Of a stretch of DNA of 64,000 nt, positions 54,416-62,086 are shown piece after piece (within the stretch, counting starts at the first letter, position 1; the number at the start of each line of letters is the position of its first letter). The stretch comes from Haliscomenobacter sp. Lineage in GTDB: Bacteria > Bacteroidota > Bacteroidia > Chitinophagales > Saprospiraceae. Below the pieces are notes generated by a model that worked only from the letters and a program-made list of their open reading frames with translations, was not told the origin of the DNA and made no database searches. The translations under genes and the position numbers were made by a program. Location of the stretch: contig JADJHZ010000016.1 in assembly GCA_016707205.1 (NCBI GenBank), positions 62,001-126,000 of the forward strand, read 5' to 3'.

Positions 54416-56281
54416 CTAATCCTCCTCCTCCAGCACCAATTCCGCGTCCTTTTCCCAGATCTCCATCTCGCAGGGCTTGCAGTTGAACTTCAGTTTGTAC
54501 TCCACCTCCCCGTGTTTCAGGGTGAGCGGCTCGGCTACTTTCTCGCCCATGGTGGCGCGCTGATAGCGCGGGCATTTGCCCAATTCGTATTTCACGCAAT
54601 ACTTGGTTACCATCACGCGCGATTTGCCGGGGTCCCATTGCAATTCAAATGCTTTTTCGATCTCCGTAACCCCATGGCGTTTGTAAAACGCCCGGGCCAG
54701 CTTGTTCGACACGTTGTAGGTGAAATCGAGGGCCTTTGCGGGATACGGGTGATCGGTTTTGACAAGCGGGCGCTCTTCCCGCTGATAATCCCGGATGCGG
54801 ATCTCCGTCAATTCCTCCAATGCCGCCCGGCGGATTTCGTTGACCCTGGCATTGGGCAAAAACCAGTTTTCCGAAAAATCCACCTCGATGGCGTCCGCCA
54901 TGAAGGGCGTATTGCCGGTTTTGGCCAGGTTCTTTTTGATATTCTCGATCAGCCCCTCCGCATTCTTGGCGGGCTCTTTGGGCGCGTCGAGGGTAGCTAT
55001 GCCCTGATGCCCGTCTTCGTCGGTTACCTGCAGGCAGAAGCCGGTTTCGGTTTCGGCGAAGCGCATCGTCACCCCGATTTTTCGCACGGCGCTGTTTTCG
55101 TGTTCCAGCATCCGGTTGAACTCGGCATCGAGATTGCGGTATATTTCCGTGCCGGCAGGCAGGGACTTCAAGGTATTGGGCACGACGATATCATGCACAA
55201 TAATATTGACCTGGACGCCATCCCCCACGCCTTGTTCGTTGAGGAAATACAGGCCGTCGCCGTTGTGGAGCAACTCGTAGTTTTCAATCCGGTAGCCGTT
55301 GGCTTTCACCTCCAGGAGCTTACCGATGTACTGCCCTTTGGACTTGGGGCTTTCCCAGGAGCCTATCTTTTCGCGGCGGTGGTTGACAAAGTAATCGGTG
55401 TAACCCCGGTTAAAGCTGCGGTCCAACCCTGGCTCAAACTGGTAGAACGTCCGGCCCGACGAGGCTTTTTCATATAGACCGGCATGCGCTTCCAGAAACG
55501 CATCCAGCTTTTTGCGCAGGTAGGCGGTATTGTTTTTGACGTAAACCAGGTCTTTCAGCCGGCCTTCGATTTTGAACGACGAAATACCGGCCCGGATCAA
55601 ATTGGGCAGTTCCTCCGACAGGTCCAGGTCTTTAATCGACAGCAGGTGGCTGCTTTCGATGAGCGTAGCGCCCGTGCCGTCGATCAGCTGGTAGGGCAGC
55701 CTGCAGTTTTGGGCGCAGGAGCCGCGGTTGGCCGAGCGCTCCCCGTTGGCCACGCTCATGTAACAATTGCCGCTAAACGACACGCACAGGGCGCCGGTGA
55801 CAAAAAATTCCAGCTCGGCGCCAGTGGCTTCGTGGATTTCGCGGATCTGGTCCAGGTTGAGTTCCCGCGCCAAAACTACGCGCTTCATGCCCGCATCGGC
55901 CAGGAATTGGACGTGGGCGGCATCGCGGTTATTGGTTTGGGTGCTGGCGTGAAGGACAATGGGCGGAAGGTCCATCTCCAGGATTCCCATGTCCTGGATG
56001 ATGAGGGCATCCACTCCGATGCGGTGCAAATCCCAGATGAGCTGCCGGCAGGCCTCCAGCTCGTTGTCGTACAAAATGGTGTTGACGGTCACCAGCACCT
56101 TCGCCTTGAACAGGTGGGCATAGCGAACCAACTCCGCAATGTCCTCCACCGGATTCGTCGCATTCGTCCGGGCGCCAAACATGGATGCGCCGATGTATAC
56201 AGCGTCTGCGCCCGCGTTAATAGCGGCCATCCCCTGGAACAGGTTTTTGGCAGGGGCGAGGATCTCGATCTTTTTTCTCAT
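54416..56281 (-). CDS. peptidase U32-family protein
   Basis: 621 residues. Starts MRKKIEILAPAKNLFQGMAA, has the TIM-barrel part with ADAVYIGASMFGARTNA, and the U32 signature FFVTGALCVSFSGNCYMS with two conserved Cys, followed by RGSCAQNCRLPYQL. The C-terminal 200 residues hold an extra domain and a Cys pair (NCKPCEMEIW). U32 proteins were called collagenases, but members such as RlhA and TrhP are tRNA/rRNA hydroxylation factors, which is the likelier role. The gene upstream on the same strand is a lipoprotein gene 75 bp away. Confidence 0.9.
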   Translation of the reverse strand: MRKKIEILAPAKNLFQGMAAINAGADAVYIGASMFGARTNATNPVEDIAELVRYAHLFKAKVLVTVNTILYDNELEACRQLIWDLHRIGVDALIIQDMGILEMDLPPIVLHASTQTNNRDAAHVQFLADAGMKRVVLARELNLDQIREIHEATGAELEFFVTGALCVSFSGNCYMSVANGERSANRGSCAQNCRLPYQLIDGTGATLIESSHLLSIKDLDLSEELPNLIRAGISSFKIEGRLKDLVYVKNNTAYLRKKLDAFLEAHAGLYEKASSGRTFYQFEPGLDRSFNRGYTDYFVNHRREKIGSWESPKSKGQYIGKLLEVKANGYRIENYELLHNGDGLYFLNEQGVGDGVQVNIIVHDIVVPNTLKSLPAGTEIYRNLDAEFNRMLEHENSAVRKIGVTMRFAETETGFCLQVTDEDGHQGIATLDAPKEPAKNAEGLIENIKKNLAKTGNTPFMADAIEVDFSENWFLPNARVNEIRRAALEELTEIRIRDYQREERPLVKTDHPYPAKALDFTYNVSNKLARAFYKRHGVTEIEKAFELQWDPGKSRVMVTKYCVKYELGKCPRYQRATMGEKVAEPLTLKHGEVEYKLKFNCKPCEMEIWEKDAELVLEEED

Positions 56282-56355
56282 GCGGTTCGGGTGGGTTGTT
56301 TTCTGCTAAGCATTTGGCCAGAGCGCAAAAATAAGATAACTTTAGCTTTCCCCCT

Positions 56356-57555
56356 CTACAATAACAACTTCGTCCGTTCCAGTTTTTCCCGGATCAAAGG
56401 TTTGAGTTTGCGGCCTGCATCCAGGAGCAGGATCTCGTCGGTAGGAAACGGCATAGGCCGGTTGCCGATGCGTTTGCGGGTATCGGCGCTCAGGGCGCGT
56501 TCATCCCCCTTGAAAGTAGAGGCGTAGTTTTCAAAGATGGCGTCGGCCCCAAGGTCCTGTACATCGATCAGGGTGCCGGTTCGGTAGTCAAAGAACTCGA
56601 GCCGCCCCGCCATGCGCACGATCTTGTGCTGGTAATTTTCCAGTACCCAGGCTTTGATGACGACCTTCTTCGGCACTTTGATGTCGTTGCCGAGGCTGTC
56701 TTTCTTCACGTTGCCGCGTTCGTCGAGCACGTAGTTGAAGCCGTCTTCGATTTCCCTGGTTTCTTCGTATTCGCGTTCCTTCAGCACGCCGGGAGAGGCC
56801 TGCACGTCCATGAGCGAGTAGGTCACCCGGTAGTCGTAGTCAACGCCGGGCTGGCGCTCGCTGTGGAATACTTTCCAACTGCCCTGCTGATTGCCAAAAC
56901 CGAGCTGCATAATCTCCTGCTCCAGTCCGGAAGGGAGGATCACCGGCGCCCTGTTCTCCATATTCACCAGGACAAACGTGGTGCCAAGCCGGCGGGCTTC
57001 TGCCATCAGCGCGTCGCGGTCGCGGTACACGCGAAAATATTTGTCGATGCGCTCCAATTGCAAAAGCGCTTCCCGGGCGGCAGGGCGGTCGCGGTTGCGC
57101 CGCGCCAAATCCAGAAGGCGCTGGGCGTCGCCATAGAGAAACGCCGCCGATTCTTCCCGGGCTTCTTTTTTAAGGGTTTCGGTGCGCACAAACAGGAATT
57201 CGGCTTTTCTGCCAGAGCGGTCCACCAAAGGCAGCAAAGGCTCTACCCGCGATTGGCGGTCCTCGATGCGGCGGTAGATTTCATAGACCTTTTCCCAGTC
57301 GTCCGGGCGGCCGCTGGCCTTGAGGCGGTCGGCCGCCTCCATGTCTCTGGCCGTGGCTTTCGCGAATGCTTCTTCCAACACCTGGACATAAATTTCTTTC
57401 TTCTCTTTTTTCCCTGCCAGCCGCTGAATAGCCATTTGGATCGACTGATCGTAATCGCCGGTATCTACCAGTTTGGAAGGGGAAGAACAGCTGGATACCG
57501 CCAAAAAAGCGGCGGACAGGAATACTGCCCACAGGTTGATTTGAAATGTGCGCAT
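56356..57555 (-). CDS. lipoprotein of unknown function
   Basis: 399 residues. N-terminal signal with lipobox-like SSCSSPSK (Cys23). A helical region of about 170 residues with TPR-like character (YDQSIQMAIQRLAGKKEKKEIYVQVLEEAF) is followed by a beta-rich half (DYDYRVTYSLMDVQASPGVLKE, KKVVIKAWVLENYQHKIVRMAGRLEFFD). The start is the ATG of MRTFQINLWAVF. Likely anchored in the outer membrane. I recognise no named family. Confidence 0.6.
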   Translation of the reverse strand: MRTFQINLWAVFLSAAFLAVSSCSSPSKLVDTGDYDQSIQMAIQRLAGKKEKKEIYVQVLEEAFAKATARDMEAADRLKASGRPDDWEKVYEIYRRIEDRQSRVEPLLPLVDRSGRKAEFLFVRTETLKKEAREESAAFLYGDAQRLLDLARRNRDRPAAREALLQLERIDKYFRVYRDRDALMAEARRLGTTFVLVNMENRAPVILPSGLEQEIMQLGFGNQQGSWKVFHSERQPGVDYDYRVTYSLMDVQASPGVLKEREYEETREIEDGFNYVLDERGNVKKDSLGNDIKVPKKVVIKAWVLENYQHKIVRMAGRLEFFDYRTGTLIDVQDLGADAIFENYASTFKGDERALSADTRKRIGNRPMPFPTDEILLLDAGRKLKPLIREKLERTKLLL

Positions 57556-57679
57556 GGCCGGGTTGTTTAGGATTTTTTAATGGTTTTTCTACTACGAAAA
57601 TAACAGCTTCCCGAATGCCACGCTGCTAACGAAGCGTTAATTTGGAAAGGCCACTGGTTAAAGAAGGCTTAAGGCGTGG

Positions 57680-57832
57680 GGCGAGGCTGGAGCCTCGCGA
57701 AGACAAAAAGTCACGAGGCGGGAGCCTCGCGCCAGTTTGCAGCGGGAGCCTCGCGCCAGTTTACAACTTTACAACTTCGCAACTTCGTCACTTCGTCACT
57801 CCGCAACTTCGCAACTTCGTCACTTCGCTACT
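57680..57832. repeat. two short repeat types between genes
   Basis: Left part: three to four copies around GCGGGAGCCTCGCGCCAG (57680-57757), also seen as GGCGGAGCCTCGTGCC near 22125. Right part: a one-sided array of CAACTTCGC/CACTTCGTC 9-bp units (57763-57832). It reaches into the peptidase T gene: its last residues and stop (GTAGCGAAGTGA on the - strand) are made of the same unit. The remainder of the gap 57556-57679 shows nothing. Confidence 0.7.
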
Positions 57833-59073
57833 TTTTCCTCCCACACCATCGCCAGGTGAACCAGCGTTTGGGCGGCTAGTTCCATATCCTGCACCGACAC
57901 CCATTCCTGGCGGGAATGGAAAGCGTGTTCTCCCGCGAAAATATTTGGGCAGGGAAGCCCCATATAGGAAAGCCTGGACCCGTCGGTGCCACCGCGGATG
58001 CTGGACCGGATGGGGTCCATACCAGCCCGGCGGATGGCTTCGGCGGCAAATTCCGCCACCTGGGGATATTGGTCCAGCACGTTCTTCATGTTGCGGTATT
58101 GCTCGGTTACCTGGAATTCGGCCCGGGAGTTGGGGTAGTCTTTAAGCACCTCGTCGAGAATCCCTTTCAATAGCTGCTCGTATTCGATCAAGCCTTCGTC
58201 GGTAAAATCCCGGACAATAAATTGGACTACCGCTTTTTCCAGCCCCCCGCTGATGCTCGTCGGGTGAAGGAACCCCTCCCTTCCGGAGGTGCTTTCCGGA
58301 GATAGCCGGCCTTTAGGCAAGCGATGCACGACCGCTGCGGCAATCTTGATGGCATTTTCCATCTTTCCTTTGGCAAACCCCGGATGGGCGCTCACGCCGT
58401 GTATCGCAATGGTCACGGCATCTGCCGAAAACGTTTCGTCCTCCAGAGACCCCCGTTTTTCCCCGTCGATGGTATAACCGAAGTCTGCACCCAACTTTTT
58501 CATATCTACTTTATTCACTCCCCTGCCGATCTCTTCGTCGGGAGTAAACAGGATGCGAATCGTTCCATGCAGGATTTCCGGATGGGCCATCAGGTGGTAT
58601 GCCGCATCCATGATAGCGGCTACACCGGCTTTGTTATCCGCTCCAAGCAAGGTCGTGCCGCTGGCAGTGATAATGTCATTCCCGATCTGCTCCATCAGGT
58701 CGGGATGCGCTTCCGGTGTCAGGACCACCGTGGGGTCGTCGGGAAGAACGATCTCCCCGCCTCCGTAATTGGCATGCAGGATTGGCTTTACGCCTGCGCC
58801 ACTGCTATCCGGCGAGGTATCCACATGGGAACAATAGCAGATGACCGGAACGTTCTTAGGGGTATTCGCCGGGATCGTGGCATACACATACCCGTGCGGA
58901 TCGAGGTGGGCGTCGGCAATGCCCATCTCCAGGAGTTCTTCCACCAACACCCGGCTAAGGTCTTTCTGTTTTTCGGTGGAGGGTTGGGAAGGCGAATCGG
59001 GGTCCGATTGGGTATCGATTTGCACATAGCGCAGGAAGCGCTCCAACACCGTATGTTTCATCGGGAGTTTCAT
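57820..59073 (-). CDS. pepT: peptidase T (tripeptide aminopeptidase)
   Basis: About 417 residues; start taken at the ATG of MKLPMKHTVLERF (59073), with 59061 as an alternative. M20B family: zinc ligands in VICYCSHVDTSPD (His) and GADNKAGVA (Asp), catalytic Glu pair in FTPDEEIGRG, and a C-terminal His ligand in AGEHAFHSRQE. Removes the N-terminal residue from tripeptides in the cytoplasm with Zn. Length is as in E. coli PepT. Confidence 0.93.
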   Translation of the reverse strand: MKLPMKHTVLERFLRYVQIDTQSDPDSPSQPSTEKQKDLSRVLVEELLEMGIADAHLDPHGYVYATIPANTPKNVPVICYCSHVDTSPDSSGAGVKPILHANYGGGEIVLPDDPTVVLTPEAHPDLMEQIGNDIITASGTTLLGADNKAGVAAIMDAAYHLMAHPEILHGTIRILFTPDEEIGRGVNKVDMKKLGADFGYTIDGEKRGSLEDETFSADAVTIAIHGVSAHPGFAKGKMENAIKIAAAVVHRLPKGRLSPESTSGREGFLHPTSISGGLEKAVVQFIVRDFTDEGLIEYEQLLKGILDEVLKDYPNSRAEFQVTEQYRNMKNVLDQYPQVAEFAAEAIRRAGMDPIRSSIRGGTDGSRLSYMGLPCPNIFAGEHAFHSRQEWVSVQDMELAAQTLVHLAMVWEEKVAK

Positions 59074-59157
59074 AACGCTTTTTGCCAAAGATACAAAAAG
59101 CAAGAGGCTTTCCCATGCGGAAAGCCTCCTGAAAACGTGTTTTCATACTAATACGGA

Positions 59158-59335
59158 AAAGTTGCGAGGTTGCGAGGTTGCGAAGTTGCGAGGTTGCGAG
59201 GTTGCGAAGTTCTTTGTTCAAAGAAACCCTTCGCAATCACGTAACTTACTTCGTAACTTGCTTCGTAACGTCGTAACCTCGTAACGTCGCAACTTTCTTC
59301 GTAACTCCGCAACGTCGCAACCTCGTAACTTTTAA
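59158..59335. repeat. long array of 9-bp units (GTTGCGAGG type), partly inverted
   Basis: Seven units of GTTGCGAGG/GTTGCGAAG at 59158-59210 face CGTAACTT/CGCAACTT units at 59225-59333. It fills the gap between peptidase T and glutamine synthetase, both on the - strand, and starts a few bases after the glutamine synthetase stop (TAG then TTAAAAGTTACGAGG). Likely a strong hairpin at the end of that transcript. Confidence 0.8.
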
Positions 59336-61513
59336 CTACCGCACGAACATCATCTCCCGGTACTTCACCAGCGGCCATTCGCGGTCGTCGACGAGGTATT
59401 CGAGGCGGTCGGCATGGGTGCGGATCACTTCCATGTAAGGCTTCACAGAAGCGCAGTAAGCTTGAGCTTTTTCTTCCGCATCGCCGTGCTCATTGGCTTT
59501 TTTCCTGGCTTCCGTCACTTGATCGCGTTGATGTTTTCGGAAATGCGGAGGATAAGATCCAACTGGCCGCGATAGGCCTCTTCCGGCAGATCGAGGTCTT
59601 TAAGACTTCCGACGTTGTCGGCCAGGCTGGTCTGGTATTCGATAGCGGCAGGCAGGATATGGTTGATCGCCATTTCGCCCATAGTCCGCGACTCGATTTG
59701 CAGCTTCAGCACATAACTGTCGCACATGACGTCGTAGTGGGCATGGAGTTCCCGCTCAGTGAAGACGCCTGCGCTGGTGAACAACTCATGTGCTCCCTTG
59801 GTAGCATACGCCTTCAACGCGTCCGGGGTGTTCGGCGTATTGGCCAGTCCGCGGCGGGCTGCTTCCACTTTCCATTCGTCGCTGTAGTTATCCCCTTCGA
59901 AGCGGATGTTTTTTGATTCGGTGATGTACTTTTTGATCACGGTGAGGATAGCGGCATCTTTGTCTACGCCGCTGGCGAGCAAGCTGTCTACTTCCGTTTT
60001 GAAGTCCATCAGCTGGCGGCCCATGATGGTGTTCATGATCGTCATGGGGTCCGGCGCAGTTCATCGAGGAGCCGACCATGCGGATCTCGAATTTGTTGCC
60101 GGTAAACGCAAAGGGCGAAGTCCGGTTGCGGTCGGTATTATCGCGTTCGAGATCGGGTACTTTGCTGAGCAGATTCAGCACTTCCTTCACGCCGCTGATG
60201 TCGGCAGGTATCCCCGCTTCAATGCTGTCGAGCAGGCGGCTCATGGCGTCGCCGAGGAACACGGAAACAATAGCCGGAGGGGCTTCGTTAGCGCCGAGGC
60301 GATGGTCGTTGGAGGCGGAAGCGACGCTGGCCCGGAGCAGGTCGGCGTAGCGGTAAACCGACTGGATCGTGCACACAAAGAAGGTGAGGAATTGCAGGTT
60401 CTTGCCCGGGTTTTTGCCTGGGCTAAGGAGGTTCTTGCCGGTGTTGGTGCCCATCGACCAGTTGTTGTGCTTACCCGAGCCATTAACCCCTGCAAAGGGC
60501 TTTTCGTGGAGCAGCACCCGGAGGCGGTGGCGGCGGGCAACGCGGTCCATAACGTCCATGAGCAACTGGTTGTGGTCGACGGCCACGTTGACGTCCTCAA
60601 ACATCGGCGCCAGCTCGTACTGGCCGGGGCCAACTTCGTTGTGGCGGGTACGGACAGGAATACCGAGTTTGTGGGCTTCGGTCTCCAGGTCGCGCATGTA
60701 GGCGAAGACCCGCTCCGGAATCGATCCGAAATAATGATCTTCCAGTTGCTGGCCTTTCGGAGAATGTTTCCCGAGCAGGGTTCTTCCCGTCAGCACCAGG
60801 TCGGGGCGGGCAGAGAACAAGGCTTCATCGACGAGAAAGTATTCCTGTTCCCATCCCAGGGTGGCGTGTACTTTATTCACGTCCGAATCGAACATCTGGC
60901 AAACCGGCACCGCCGCTTTTTCCAGGTAAGCCTGCGACTTCAGCAGCGGCAGTTTGTAATCCAGCGAATCGCCGGAGTAGGTTACGAAGATCGTTGGGAT
61001 ACAAAGCGTTCTTCCTTCCCCGATTTCGATAATGAAAGCGGGAGAAGAAGGGTCCCATGCCGTATAACCGCGCGCTTCAAAGGTGGAGCGCAGCCCGCCG
61101 CCCGGAAAGCTCGATCCGTCGGGCTCTTGCTGAACCAATGCGTCTCCGGTGAATTCTTCCAGCACTTCGCCGTCAGGACGAAGGGTAAAGAACGAGTCGT
61201 GCTTTTCCGCCGTGCGGCCGGTAAGCGGCTGAAACCAGTGCGTGTAGTGGGTTGCCCCTCTTTCCATCGCCCATTTCTTCATGCCTGCTGCTGCCATTTC
61301 GGCTTGCTCGCGGGTCAGCTTGGCGCCGGAATGGATCGCTTTTTTCAGCGACTTGTAGGCATCCTTGCTGAGGTACTCTTCCATGGCCTGGTCGTTAAAG
61401 ACGTTGGAGCCAAAGAAATCGGAAATTTTTTCCGAGGGCGCCCCGACAAATTCGAGGTCATAGGTAGGCCGTGTAAACACGGTTTCCAATGCGCTAAATC
61501 TGGATAGACTCAT
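59336..61513 (-). CDS. glnN: glutamine synthetase type III, split by two one-base slips
   Basis: Makes glutamine from glutamate, ammonia and ATP. The first frame starts MSLSRFSALETVFTRP and holds the GSIII motifs (HYTHWFQPLTGRTAEKHDSF, EQEYFLVDE, RHNEVGPGQYELAP, FAGVNGSGKHNNWS). It breaks at the GGGG run 60046-60049 (one base extra); the next frame gives PMTIMNTIMGRQLMDFK. A second break at about 59518 (one base missing) leads to VTEARKKANEH and the end MMFVR. Joined, the protein is about 725 residues, the usual GSIII length, so it is probably intact in the cell. GSIII is the common form in Bacteroidota. Confidence 0.9.
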
Positions 61514-62086
61514 AACTCTAGTTCCTTTTATTGAATGATTAAAACGCTTTCACCAGAACTCGCAAGCCCGGGGACCTGCTCAATGAATATGATGTAAATC
61601 TTATGTTTATGCGGTCATTTTCTAAATGGCCTGCCCGTTTAAGGGCAGACCTATATCCTGCGCAAATGCGCTGGAACTAGAGTAAAACGTATTTCAGGAA
61701 AAAAACCCGTTCATTCATCCGCTTCCTACCCCGTTTTTTTTCCGACGGCGTAAAAATAAGACCCCACCCCATAGGGAGACAAAAGAGTTTTTTTGTTCCC
61801 TGTTACCTCCAAGGTAAGTAAATAAAAGATAAAAAACTGTTTTTCAGTATGTTAAAACCCATAAAAATGTCATGCCCAGCCACCTCTCGGGAGGGTTTGT
61901 TTCCGGTTGAACCAGAAGCAACAGAGATCCTCCCGGATACTTGCGCTACCTCTTTAGCCCCCATCTCCGTTAGTTGTAAACCTGCAGCGACGCGCAGGAA
62001 ATTTGGGGCGGCTCAGTAAATTTTCTACCCCCTCATACAAAACCTGGCCTAAGCCCTTATCTTTACCCTGGACCAAGACACCCAAA
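61514..62086. other. intergenic stretch upstream of two divergent genes
   Basis: No gene seen. It must hold the promoters of glutamine synthetase (-) and the helix-hairpin-helix gene (+). Small palindromes are present (CTGCCCGTTTAAGGGCAG near 61630; ATCCTGCGCAAATGCGC near 61652). TATCTTTA at about 62060 is a weak -7 candidate for the + strand gene. Confidence 0.4.

Noticed and set aside
54362..55477. 371-codon + strand frame opposite the U32 gene
   Set aside because: Shadow frame; U32 signature is on the - strand.
59158..59335. CRISPR array
   Set aside because: Units are 9 bp and contiguous with no unique spacers; no cas genes in the window.
59906..61507. 533-codon + strand frame opposite glutamine synthetase
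   Set aside because: Exact antisense of a conserved gene, no family motifs; a GC-rich shadow frame.
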